Assembly (NCBI GenBank): GCA_030951045.1
Contig: JAUZQJ010000081.1
Span: 1 to 39,892, forward strand
Source of the DNA: Mariprofundus sp.
GTDB taxonomy: Bacteria > Pseudomonadota > Zetaproteobacteria > Mariprofundales > Mariprofundaceae
DNA: 39,892 nt
Direction: 5' to 3'
Under the pieces are notes generated by a model. It had not been told where the DNA came from and ran no database searches. It saw nothing but the letters and a program-made list of their open reading frames with translations. Each line of letters opens with the position of its first letter. Within the stretch, counting starts at the first letter, position 1. Position numbers and translations under genes: made by a program. This document shows positions 25,439 through 33,455 of this stretch, piece by piece.

Positions 25439-25515
25439 ATTCGTCCCCCAGGGGATATTCTCTGCAGTAAACTGCATTCACCTGATGTGTGTATTCGTCC
25501 CCCAGGGGATATTCT
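25439..25515. repeat. Two 23-bp direct repeats containing a TCCCC-CA-GGGGA dyad
   Basis: Identical copies of attcgtcccccaggggatat plus tct occupy 25439-25461 and 25493-25515, 54 bp apart centre to centre (about five helical turns). Each carries the palindrome TCCCC-CA-GGGGA. Between them is a second perfect dyad, TGCAGT-AA-ACTGCA (25463-25476). They sit after the TolB-like gene and about 125 bp before exonuclease III. Tandem operators are the simplest reading. Confidence 0.7.
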
Positions 25516-25638
25516 TTACCTAATGGCTTGATTTTTTTATGATTGAATAACGCCGAACATTTACCTTACGTTGATATCTCCCGCTAATGTGCAATGAACC
25601 TTTTTTACTCAGCTTGCGATCAGCGTTACTGTTGGCTC

Positions 25639-26436
25639 ATGAAAATCATCACAGCAAATCTCAATGGCATTCGTGCCGCCACCAAAAAAGGGTTTTGGGA
25701 CTGGTTTTCAGATCAGAACGCCGATTTTCTCTGCTTACAAGAACTCAAGGCGCATGCCCATCAGATCCCGTCAGAAGCAATGCCTGACGGTTATCATCAT
25801 CATTATCACTTTGCCCAAAAACCGGGTTATTCCGGAGTAGCGCTCTATTCGCGTTTAAAACCCGATGCTGTGCACATCGGTCTGGCTGCTATCGACCCCG
25901 ACACTGATTGGTCAGACATGGATGCCGAAGGGCGTTTTGTCATGGCTGATTTTCTGGGCGCGAATGGTTCCAAGCTCTCGGTCATCAGTGTTTATTTTCC
26001 ATCAGGCTCCAGTTCAGCACTGCGTCAAACGGTAAAAATGACGTTTTTAGAACGTTTTCTGCCGCTGATGCAACGGCTACAAAACGATGGGCGTGAACTT
26101 ATTGTCTGTGGTGATATCAATATTGCCCATCAACGTATTGATCTGAAAAACTGGCGCGGCAATCAAAAGCACTCAGGCTTTTTGCCCGAAGAGCGTGCAT
26201 GGTTTACGCAATGGATCGAAGCCGGTTTTACAGATGTGCTGCGTCAATTGTATCCAGAAAAAGAGCAATATAGCTGGTGGTCTAATCGTGGCCAGGCACG
26301 TGCCAATAATGTCGGATGGCGTATTGATTATCATATATGCACACCCGAAACGGCCAAAAATATTAAAGACATTGGTGTTTATACCGATAATTGGTATTCT
26401 GACCACGCTCCAATCACGGCTACTTTCGGAGACTGA
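25639..26436 (+). CDS. xth: Exodeoxyribonuclease III
   Basis: Metal-dependent AP endonuclease and 3'-5' exonuclease for base excision repair. The 265-aa reading from ATG 25639 begins MKIITANLNGIRAATKKGFW, the standard ExoIII/APE start. The catalytic glutamate is in CLQELKAH, followed by YSGVALYSR, GDINIAHQRIDLKNWRGN, WRIDYHI and the closing SDHAPITATF with the catalytic His. A reading from 25594 lacks similarity and is rejected. The next gene starts immediately after its stop codon, so the two are cotranscribed. Confidence 0.93.
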   Translation: MKIITANLNGIRAATKKGFWDWFSDQNADFLCLQELKAHAHQIPSEAMPDGYHHHYHFAQKPGYSGVALYSRLKPDAVHIGLAAIDPDTDWSDMDAEGRFVMADFLGANGSKLSVISVYFPSGSSSALRQTVKMTFLERFLPLMQRLQNDGRELIVCGDINIAHQRIDLKNWRGNQKHSGFLPEERAWFTQWIEAGFTDVLRQLYPEKEQYSWWSNRGQARANNVGWRIDYHICTPETAKNIKDIGVYTDNWYSDHAPITATFGD

Positions 26437-27885
26437 ATGACTGATTCCCGACCAACGCAAGATTTACAGCTACTGGTAAAATCACTGGCAAGTGTAAGTA
26501 TGAATTCAAAAAGGATCGATATTCTGATCTTCGGTGCAGGACTCGGTGGTCTGGCTATGCTGGAAGTTTTAAGTCAATCGGATGATATATCCATTCACGC
26601 GATAGTAGACATTATTGAAGATGCACCTGCCTTTCAGCTTGCCCGGCAATTGGGCATCACCACGTCAACCGACAGAACCAGAACATTAGAGCGTTTCAAC
26701 GGTGATATTATCATTGATGTCACCGGCAATGCCGAACTTTACGACATCCTCTATGCATTCACACAACCACATCACATAGAACTAATCTCTTCCAAATCGG
26801 CCAAACTATTGTTTGATATGGCCAATCAGGAGCTCCGCAATGAGCGTACCATCGAGACACAGAGCACCCGTTTAAGCCTACTCAACTGTATGCTGGAAAT
26901 CACCCAACAGCTGGAGCATCACCCTGCCATCTGTGATGTCACTTCCCGTTCATTTGACGAGATTCATAACCATATTAATGCGATTAAAGGGCTTGCCATC
27001 ATTTTTAACAAGACTGATGAGAAGCCTCGATTTGTTGGTGCTATCGGTGAAACCATGCCTCTTGGCACCGATAGCCCACCTGAACTATCAGCCTGCCTAA
27101 CGATTCAATCTGCCTGTAACAGCTTGAGCCGTGATCAACGCTACAAGGTTTTTGAGCCCCCTGTTTCGGTCGAATGCTCAGAATTTCATGCTAACTACAA
27201 TGTGCTGTTGCCACTATGGCAGGACACTCGTCTGGCCGGTCTCCTGTTGTTTGACATAGCATTGCCACTGGGCAAGGAACAGGTCATTACGCTAGAGATG
27301 TCATCCGTTCACCTGAACATGACCTTCAAAACACTGGAACATTTTGAAAGGCTTGAAGAGATGGCCATCTTTGATTCGCTGACCGGTGTATTCAACCGGC
27401 GCAAATTTGATATGCAGCTACATCAGGAGATCAGCCGCATCAAGCGCAACCAAAATGGCATCCTCTCCTGTGGTTTTATCGATCTGGATAATTTTAAACC
27501 CATCAATGACACCTACGGTCATCCCACTGGTGATCTGGTGCTCCAGCATATCGCTCGCAGTATTGAGGGCTGCCTGCGTGATTATGATCTGTGTGCCCGC
27601 TACGGCGGTGATGAGTTTGTCATCCTGGCACCTGCTGACAGTGCCAATATGGAAGCCGTGGGTCTGCGTATTCTCAAACAAATTGCCCAATTCCGACTAG
27701 AGAGTGAGCCAGAGCTTAGAATCTCTGCTTCTATTGGCATTGCTACGCAATCCAGTGATCAAGCCGATGCTGAATTACTACTGAAACAGGCCGATAAAGC
27801 ACTCTATCAAGCTAAAAAATCGGGCAAAGGTTGTTTAATCATTCATGGCAATGAAACAGTTTCTTTATTTAAAGTAACCATATGA
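26437..27885 (+). CDS. Diguanylate cyclase with N-terminal Rossmann and GAF-like domains
   Basis: Predicted cytosolic c-di-GMP synthase of 482 aa. Residues 27-130 form a nucleotide-binding-like Rossmann unit: ILIFGAGLGGLAMLEVL, VDIIEDAPAFQLARQLGI, IIIDVTGNAELYDIL. A helical stretch (131-165) leads to a GAF-like region (about 145-295). The GGDEF domain (about 305-475) has FDSLTGVFNRRKF, GFIDLDNFKPINDTYGH, an intact RYGGDEF site (390-394) and an intact inhibitory RxxD site (R381-D384, five residues before GGDEF). It has no membrane segment. A comparable Rossmann module is known, from memory, at the N-terminus of some histidine kinases (VADxxPDAPG..LA). It directly follows xth and converges on apaH. 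Confidence 0.88.
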   Translation: MTDSRPTQDLQLLVKSLASVSMNSKRIDILIFGAGLGGLAMLEVLSQSDDISIHAIVDIIEDAPAFQLARQLGITTSTDRTRTLERFNGDIIIDVTGNAELYDILYAFTQPHHIELISSKSAKLLFDMANQELRNERTIETQSTRLSLLNCMLEITQQLEHHPAICDVTSRSFDEIHNHINAIKGLAIIFNKTDEKPRFVGAIGETMPLGTDSPPELSACLTIQSACNSLSRDQRYKVFEPPVSVECSEFHANYNVLLPLWQDTRLAGLLLFDIALPLGKEQVITLEMSSVHLNMTFKTLEHFERLEEMAIFDSLTGVFNRRKFDMQLHQEISRIKRNQNGILSCGFIDLDNFKPINDTYGHPTGDLVLQHIARSIEGCLRDYDLCARYGGDEFVILAPADSANMEAVGLRILKQIAQFRLESEPELRISASIGIATQSSDQADAELLLKQADKALYQAKKSGKGCLIIHGNETVSLFKVTI

Positions 27886-27902
27886 ATATGCGTCAGTACC
27901 AC

Positions 27903-28727
27903 TCACACAGCATCAAGCTTCACTTGCGCTACAATTTTAAAACGACCGCCTTTTTCCAACTGCGCTAACGTTAATGGATTGCCCCATACACAGCCTGTAT
28001 CCAAGCCAAGCACATGTGGCTGATCATCCACCAAGCCTTTCGCAGCCCAATGACCATAGACCACATGCGTATCGGCTAGCCACTTCAATCGCTTATGACT
28101 AAACCATGGTCTCTCTTTTTCATCACTGCTTTCACCAGTCCTTACATCCCAGTTAAACACGCCATCACTGCTACAATAGCGTGTGCGGGTAAATACGGCA
28201 GCAGCAAACAACAAGCGGGTAGGATCCGCTTTCTTCGGTTCAGAAATCGGAAATTTCACATGATGCAGTTGATGACAAAACTCTTTCCAGTGTTCTCCCT
28301 GCAACTGCATTTCAATTTTCATAGCTCTTTTTTTCGCTTTACGCAGTGTCCATTGCGGATGCAGTCCGGCATGCACCATTGTCCAAGCTAAATCCGCATC
28401 ATGGTGCAACACAGGCAGGTGCCTTAACCATGTAATCAGCTCATCACAATCATCAGCATCAAGCACCTGTTCCAGGGTATCCCCTCGATAGCTGCTGGAT
28501 CCACTTGCCAGCTCCAGCAGGTGTAGATCATGGTTACCCAATACACAGACGCAGGCATCACCCAAGGCTTTTAAAAAACGCAATGTATTCAAAGAATCAG
28601 GCCCTCGATTGACCAGATCCCCAACACACCAGAGCACATCTTCGGCAGGATTGAAATCAACCTGCCTGAGCAATTTTCTCAGTGGTTCATAACAACCCTG
28701 GATATCCCCTACCGCATAGACTGCCAT
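27903..28727 (-). CDS. apaH: Bis(5'-nucleosyl)-tetraphosphatase, symmetrical
   Basis: Hydrolyses Ap4A to two ADP and removes Np4 caps from RNA. The 274-aa protein has all metallophosphatase motifs: VGDIQGCY (D-x-H variant with Q), GDLVNRGP (GDxVxRG), GNHD and the later YGHWAAKG, plus LDTGCVWGNPLTL near the end, typical of ApaH. It lies 7 bp downstream of rdgC on the same strand, and its stop is 17 bp from the convergent GGDEF gene. No ksgA/apaG partners are present, unlike in enterobacteria. Confidence 0.93.
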   Translation of the reverse strand: MAVYAVGDIQGCYEPLRKLLRQVDFNPAEDVLWCVGDLVNRGPDSLNTLRFLKALGDACVCVLGNHDLHLLELASGSSSYRGDTLEQVLDADDCDELITWLRHLPVLHHDADLAWTMVHAGLHPQWTLRKAKKRAMKIEMQLQGEHWKEFCHQLHHVKFPISEPKKADPTRLLFAAAVFTRTRYCSSDGVFNWDVRTGESSDEKERPWFSHKRLKWLADTHVVYGHWAAKGLVDDQPHVLGLDTGCVWGNPLTLAQLEKGGRFKIVAQVKLDAV

Positions 28728-28734
28728 GTTGAGC

Positions 28735-29643
28735 CTACGCCTCTGCTTCGGTATTCAATGCGCTCAACAGTTCAGGTAAGAACTCACCAAACTCAGCTAC
28801 CATCAACGTGAAATCTGCATCAAATCTGGCCACATCATCCCCGCCGGATTCACCCGCCTCATCCAGAATAGCGGAATCAAATTTCAAACGGCGAACAGAC
28901 ATATCTTCATGCAACACAAATGACATACGTTCACGCCAATTCATCGCCATCTTTTTCACCCGTCGGCCAAGTGCAACATGGGCACGTACTTCAGCAGATG
29001 AAAGATCAACATATTTACAACGCACTACGCCTTCCGCACCTTCTCCTGCCTGCATTTCACATTCATCTTCCACCTCAAACCCTTCAGGCAGAGCAGTATC
29101 ATTCATCAACCAGCGCGTCATGGCCGCTTCCGGTGATTCATTGGTAGCAGGCAGTACAACATTCAATGTGCCAAGCGTTTTACGCAACAATTCAATCAAG
29201 GATTCGGCTTTACTGGCGCTGGAGGAATCGACAATCAGCCACCCTTTCTGCGGCAAAATGCATGCATAGGTATGGCTGGCTCGTACCAACGCTCTTGGCA
29301 ATAACTCCTGCAATACCTGTTCTTTAATATCACCCTTCTCTTTACGCCCCACCGGACGCCCCGCTTCAGCTTCAATCTGAAAAGCGCGTTCAACTACCTG
29401 CTCACGCACCAGTGAAGCCGGCAACACCTTATCTTCACGGCGCATGCACAGCATCAATGCACCATTGCTCTCATGCACCAACATCTGCCCGGCATGACCC
29501 AAAGGCTTGCTCCAGCCCTCACAGGCCATCTCCATCTGACCACAATCGCGTGCCTTGCGTGTCAGCAGAGCTTCATGCAACTGCGCTGCGGTCAATTTAA
29601 AATCATCCTCAAACGCATAAAACTGAATATTCTTAAACCACAT
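28735..29643 (-). CDS. rdgC: Recombination-associated protein RdgC
   Basis: A 302-aa nucleoid-associated DNA-binding protein that forms a ring around duplex DNA and limits RecA activity. The N-terminus MWFKNIQFYAFEDDFKLTAAQLHEAL and the block GWSKPLGHAGQMLVHESNGALMLCMRREDKVLPASLVRE are diagnostic of RdgC, and the C-terminal DFTLMVAEFGEFLPELLSAL completes the family pattern. Length fits (E. coli 303 aa). AGGACAATG precedes the start. RdgC is restricted mainly to beta- and gamma-proteobacteria and relatives, which helps place the genome. Confidence 0.95.
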   Translation of the reverse strand: MWFKNIQFYAFEDDFKLTAAQLHEALLTRKARDCGQMEMACEGWSKPLGHAGQMLVHESNGALMLCMRREDKVLPASLVREQVVERAFQIEAEAGRPVGRKEKGDIKEQVLQELLPRALVRASHTYACILPQKGWLIVDSSSASKAESLIELLRKTLGTLNVVLPATNESPEAAMTRWLMNDTALPEGFEVEDECEMQAGEGAEGVVRCKYVDLSSAEVRAHVALGRRVKKMAMNWRERMSFVLHEDMSVRRLKFDSAILDEAGESGGDDVARFDADFTLMVAEFGEFLPELLSALNTEAEA

Positions 29644-29920
29644 ATTACATTGTCCTTGTTAGGTATTTTCACTATAAGCTACATGATTCACCAATGCACC
29701 GCAGCCTTATCCATTTTTTATTCTGGCAGTAACGATGAATAGTGACGATTAAAAAACTGCACCGCAATGTATCAAAAGCCTCACACTTCACAACATTACT
29801 TATACATCATCATACTGGCGAAACGCTTATTCATATTAGGCTTTATTTTTTCAAACTTCCCGCTACACTGCGCGACCGTTTTGGCAAGGCTTTCGGCTTG
29901 TCAAATACTTGGAGGATTTG
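29644..29920. other. Divergent intergenic region between rdgC and sspA
   Basis: 277 bp without a recognisable gene. It is AT-rich, as expected for two divergent promoters. A possible TACACT -10 for sspA lies near 29872 but has no good -35 partner. I see no hairpin terminator or clear operator. Confidence 0.4.
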
Positions 29921-30514
29921 ATGATCAAACTGTATTCTGATGCCCATTGTCCAAACTCGCATCGTACCCGTATTGTCTTGGCAGAAAAAGAACTGCCCGT
30001 CGAAACGCAAGAATTAGAAGCAGATAACCTCCCTGCCGATTTCATGAAGATTAACCCGTATGGTAAACTACCTACTGTGATCGATCGTGACATCGTGTTT
30101 TTTGAATCATCTGTAGTCAATGAATACCTCGATGAACGTTATCCGCACCCTCCATTGAAACCGGGTTCACCAGCTGAACGTGCTCAGATGCGTTTGGCAG
30201 TGCTGCAGTTAGAGCGTGAACTCTACCCTTTGTACGCAGATAGCCAGAACAGCCGTAAGAAAAAAGACGCTGTAAGCAAAATAAAAGTCTATCTTGCTTC
30301 ATTGGATGCATACCTTGCGCGCCAGGAATTTTTCATCGGTGAACAGTACACACTGGCGGATGTAACGCTGGCTCCTATTTTGTGGCGTCTGCCTTCTATT
30401 GGTATCGATACAGCGCCATGGAACAATCTTGAAGGCTATATGGATCGTCTGTTTGAACGTCCGGCCTTTGAACGTTCAATGTCTGAAATCGAGCAAATGT
30501 TACGCGATTATTGA
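29921..30514 (+). CDS. sspA: Stringent starvation protein A (GST-fold)
   Basis: RNA-polymerase-associated protein with a glutathione S-transferase fold and no GST activity, which acts in stationary-phase and acid stress regulation. The 197-aa protein has the thioredoxin-like N-domain IKLYSDAHCPNSHRTRIVLAEKEL, NPYGKLPTVIDRDIVFFESSVVNEYLDERYPHPPL (very SspA-like) and the all-helical C-domain (QEFFIGEQYTLADVTLAPILWRL). GGAGG is 5 bases upstream of ATG 29921; the earlier ATG at 29909 is rejected. sspB, its usual partner, is absent; a 7-bp repeat array overlaps the stop codon instead. Confidence 0.92.
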   Translation: MIKLYSDAHCPNSHRTRIVLAEKELPVETQELEADNLPADFMKINPYGKLPTVIDRDIVFFESSVVNEYLDERYPHPPLKPGSPAERAQMRLAVLQLERELYPLYADSQNSRKKKDAVSKIKVYLASLDAYLARQEFFIGEQYTLADVTLAPILWRLPSIGIDTAPWNNLEGYMDRLFERPAFERSMSEIEQMLRDY

Positions 30515-30538
30515 TTATTGATTGCTGATTGCTGATTC
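30504..30538. repeat. 7-bp tandem repeat array at the end of sspA
   Basis: Five units in phase: gcgatta, ttgatta, ttgattg, ctgattg, ctgattc. The array begins inside the last codons of sspA and spans its stop codon (30512-30514), so repeat growth here changes the 3' end rather than the protein beyond the last residues. Confidence 0.7.
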
Positions 30539-30562
30539 TCATAATATAGAGAAATATTTTGA

Positions 30563-30578
30563 TGTGATTTGCATCACA
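30563..30578. promoter_or_regulatory. CRP-like operator upstream of the hemolysin-family operon
   Basis: TGTGA-TTTGCA-TCACA is a perfect pair of CRP-type half-sites, 70 bp before the first start codon of the operon at 30640. A possible -10 (TAAAGT, 30591-30596) follows. It suggests control by a CRP/Vfr-family regulator in response to carbon or cyclic-nucleotide state. The regulator is not in this window. Confidence 0.55.
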
Positions 30579-30639
30579 GCCTTTTACGATTAAAGTACCT
30601 ACCCTCCCGCAAAATATCGGAAACAGGGTATGAAATATT

Positions 30640-31272
30640 ATGTTTAATGTATTGCACCATGATCACCCGGAAAGAGACAATGCGATAAAATTCGTAACTG
30701 AGATATTTCTCAAAGCTCATGGTGCCAACATTCAACATTTCATGCCCAATATGATGCTTCTACGCGATAAGCATCAGCAATACCGATCCGTGATGGGCTA
30801 CACAGAAGCCTCGAAAGCACCGCTTTATCTGGAACATTATCTGGATACTCCCATTGAACAGTGTATATCAAACTACCTCGGTCAGCCTGTAGATCGCTCT
30901 GAAATTGTTGAAGTAGGCAATCTGGCTGAAGCATTCCCGGGTGATTCCCGCATGGCTATTATTGGTGCAACGGCCTATTTTTATAATGCAGGCTTTCGCT
31001 GGGTTGTGTTTACAGGCAGCAAACGCCTGCGCAATGTGTTTGTTAAATTGGGTTTATCACCTAAACAGCTGATTCATGCAGATGAAGAGCGATTACCTGA
31101 AGGCGATCTGAAAAAATGGGGCACATATTATAATGGAGATCCTGTCGTTTGTTTCGGTTCACTCGAAGAGGGGCATAGTAATTTACAGGCCTTGTGGGAA
31201 AACATGCGAGATACCTGGTCCAGCGCTGAACAAGCAGGCATAGATGCAGCCCATTGCAAGCAGCCCGCATGA
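30640..31272 (+). CDS. Thermostable hemolysin family protein (GNAT/autoinducer-synthase-like fold)
   Basis: A 210-aa protein matching the family called thermostable hemolysin (PF12261, after Vibrio delta-VPH). Diagnostic segments are IVEVGNLAEAF (residues 89-99), FTGSKRLRNVFVKLGLSP (124-141) and KKWGTYYNGDPVVCFGSL near the C-terminus. There is no signal peptide and no membrane segment, so secretion as a toxin is doubtful. The fold is related to GNAT and LuxI-type acyl-transfer enzymes, which suits an enzyme handling an acyl group. First gene of an operon: its stop overlaps the AMP-ligase start by ATGA. Confidence 0.88.
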   Translation: MFNVLHHDHPERDNAIKFVTEIFLKAHGANIQHFMPNMMLLRDKHQQYRSVMGYTEASKAPLYLEHYLDTPIEQCISNYLGQPVDRSEIVEVGNLAEAFPGDSRMAIIGATAYFYNAGFRWVVFTGSKRLRNVFVKLGLSPKQLIHADEERLPEGDLKKWGTYYNGDPVVCFGSLEEGHSNLQALWENMRDTWSSAEQAGIDAAHCKQPA

Positions 31273-32792
31273 ATCCGCTCAGTATAGCTATTTCCCAATA
31301 TGCACAGGAAACACCGGCTGCCATTGCTATTGAAAACAGCACAACATCACTGACGTATGTTGATGTAAGCAAGGCCGTAACCAAGCTCGCTAATGAGCTG
31401 AAAGAACATCATTTAAACGCTATCGCCCTGCTGGCTGATAACGGGCCAGCCTGGTGCATTGCTGATCTGGCCTGTCTGCAGGCCGAAGTGATGTTGGCTC
31501 CGATCCCTCATTTTTTCACCCCACAGCAGATTGCACATTTGCTCCGTAGTGCAGGCATTGACGCGCTGCTTTGCCAAACAACACATAGCGAACAACTGCA
31601 ACAACTATTGACTACCCTGGATATAAAACAGGAACCGCCGGTAACGCTGACTATAGCCGGTCAATCACTACATTTGATTCGGCTGCATCTAACAAAGATC
31701 CAGCTGCCTGAAGCATGTGCCAAAGTTACCTTCACATCCGGATCTACCGGTGAACCCAAGGGCGTCTGCTTACAAGCTGCGACCATGCAGACCGTGTCGC
31801 GCTCTCTGGCACACGTCACCGGTGCCAACAACAATGACAGACATCTCTCCCTGCTACCTTATGCAACCCTGCTGGAAAATATCGGCGGCATTTACGCTCC
31901 CCTTCTCAGCGGCGCTACCGTGGTATCACCGTCATTAGCAGACGTTGGACTCAGTGGCTCCAGTGGTCTTGATGTACAGCGCTTTGTCGGCATGCTGATT
32001 CAATCGCGCGCCACAACCTGCATTATGATTCCGCAAATGTTGCATGCGCTGGTTGCTGCTATCGAAGCAGGAGCACCACGGCCGCACACCTTGCGTTTTA
32101 TCGCCGTGGGTGGAGCACCTGTTTCAGAACAACTGTTGCAGCGCGCTGATGCACTCGGTTTGCCTGTCTATGAAGGGTATGGGCTCTCTGAAGCTTCCAG
32201 CGTTGTGGCTGTAAACAGCCCGTCGCATCACAAACCGGGCAGTGTTGGTCACATATTACCGCATGCTAAGGTACGCTTCGCTGATGATGGTGAAATCCTC
32301 GTCAAAGGAGGCCTGTTCTCCGGTTATTTAGGCGATAAAGCATTCGCCGATGCTTATTGGCCAACAGGTGACATCGGACATATGGATGATCAAGGGTTTC
32401 TGTTTTTGAGTGGCCGCAAGAAACATATTTTCATCACAGCCTTTGGCCGCAACGTCTCACCTGAATGGGTCGAACGGGAGCTCTGTATTGAACCGGTCAT
32501 TGCCCAGTGCTGTGTCTTTGGTGAAGCGCGTCCGTTTAATGTAGCCATCATCGTTGCCCGCAATACCGGTAATGATGTAACTGACCAAATGATTCAACAT
32601 GCAGTAGATAGCGCCAATGCGCAATTACCCGATTATGCATCCATTTCGGCTTGGATATTGGCGGATGATACCTTTAGTATCGCCAATGGCTTATGGACAG
32701 GAACAGGGCGACCAAAACGCCAGTTTATTTTTCAACAATATGAATCACAAATAGAACAGATATATCTACAACAAGGAAACCTGGAGACCTGA
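31269..32792 (+). CDS. AMP-dependent acyl-CoA synthetase/ligase
   Basis: ANL-superfamily adenylating enzyme of 507 aa that would activate a carboxylic (probably fatty) acid. Seen are the P-loop FTSGSTGEPKG (residues 155-165), the ATP site YEGYGLSEASS, TGDIGHMDDQGFLFLSGRKKHIF (A8/hinge region), and a C-terminal lysine in GLWTGTGRPKRQ likely to be the adenylation lysine. It is shorter than long-chain acyl-CoA synthetases (about 550-600). The substrate cannot be read directly. ATGA overlap with the hemolysin-family gene, and adjacent to the diiron protein gene with no gap. Confidence 0.9.
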   Translation: MNPLSIAISQYAQETPAAIAIENSTTSLTYVDVSKAVTKLANELKEHHLNAIALLADNGPAWCIADLACLQAEVMLAPIPHFFTPQQIAHLLRSAGIDALLCQTTHSEQLQQLLTTLDIKQEPPVTLTIAGQSLHLIRLHLTKIQLPEACAKVTFTSGSTGEPKGVCLQAATMQTVSRSLAHVTGANNNDRHLSLLPYATLLENIGGIYAPLLSGATVVSPSLADVGLSGSSGLDVQRFVGMLIQSRATTCIMIPQMLHALVAAIEAGAPRPHTLRFIAVGGAPVSEQLLQRADALGLPVYEGYGLSEASSVVAVNSPSHHKPGSVGHILPHAKVRFADDGEILVKGGLFSGYLGDKAFADAYWPTGDIGHMDDQGFLFLSGRKKHIFITAFGRNVSPEWVERELCIEPVIAQCCVFGEARPFNVAIIVARNTGNDVTDQMIQHAVDSANAQLPDYASISAWILADDTFSIANGLWTGTGRPKRQFIFQQYESQIEQIYLQQGNLET

Positions 32793-33455
32793 ATGGCGTT
32801 TTATGATGAATTGGTTGCAGCAACAGAAGATGCGCGCAATGATTTGATATCCATCCCATTTATTCAGATGGGTAGTGCGGGGCAATTAAGTCTGGAGAGC
32901 TACACGGCATTCCTGACGCAGGCCTACCATCACGTTAAACATACCACACCCTTATTGATGGCAACCGGCGGCCGTTTGCCTGCAAGGCTGGAATGGCTGC
33001 GTGAAGCTGTCGGTGAATACATCGAAGAAGAAATGGGACATCAGGAATGGATTCTCAACGATATCGAAGCCTGCGGAGCCGACAAAGAAGCCGTGCGCAA
33101 TGGCACGCCATCTGCTGCCACTGAACTGATGGTCGCGTATGCCTATGATACCATCTATCGCAATAATCCGGTTGGTTTTTTCGGCATGGTACTGGTGCTT
33201 GAAGGCACCAGCGTTGCACTTGCAACACACGCGGCGGGTAATATCGAGCAGGCACTGGGTTTACCAAAAACTGCCTTTTCTTATCTGAATTCCCACGGCT
33301 CACTGGATGTTGGCCATGTCGATTTTTACGCAAAACTGATGAACCGACTGGATCATGATGAAGACAAACAGGCCGTCATTCACTGTGCAGGCATGGTTTA
33401 TAAATTGTATGGCGATATATTCCGTTCTCTACCGATCATTGCGCTGGAGGGATAA
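32793..33455 (+). CDS. Heme-oxygenase-like diiron protein (TenA-like redox enzyme)
   Basis: A 220-aa all-helical protein of the TenA/PqqC-like superfamily, in the branch annotated as iron-containing redox enzymes. Likely metal ligands are E80-x2-H83 (EEEMGHQEW), E137 (LVLEGTSVAL) and H168-x3-D172-x2-H175 (NSHGSLDVGHVDFY); the last spacing equals the H-x3-D-x2-H of the diiron protein CADD. TenA's thiaminase cysteine is not evident. Known relatives oxidise fatty or amino acids (UndA makes alkenes), so an oxidation of the acyl product of the ligase is plausible. One-base overlap with the SDR gene. Confidence 0.82.
   Translation: MAFYDELVAATEDARNDLISIPFIQMGSAGQLSLESYTAFLTQAYHHVKHTTPLLMATGGRLPARLEWLREAVGEYIEEEMGHQEWILNDIEACGADKEAVRNGTPSAATELMVAYAYDTIYRNNPVGFFGMVLVLEGTSVALATHAAGNIEQALGLPKTAFSYLNSHGSLDVGHVDFYAKLMNRLDHDEDKQAVIHCAGMVYKLYGDIFRSLPIIALEG

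Noticed and set aside
25439-25515. Possible two-repeat CRISPR array
   Set aside because: The repeat is only 23 bp, there are just two copies, the intervening 31 bp contains its own perfect palindrome, and no cas genes are present.
30640-31272. A secreted cytolytic toxin
   Set aside because: The family name suggests it, but the protein has no signal peptide or membrane segment and is coupled to metabolic enzymes.
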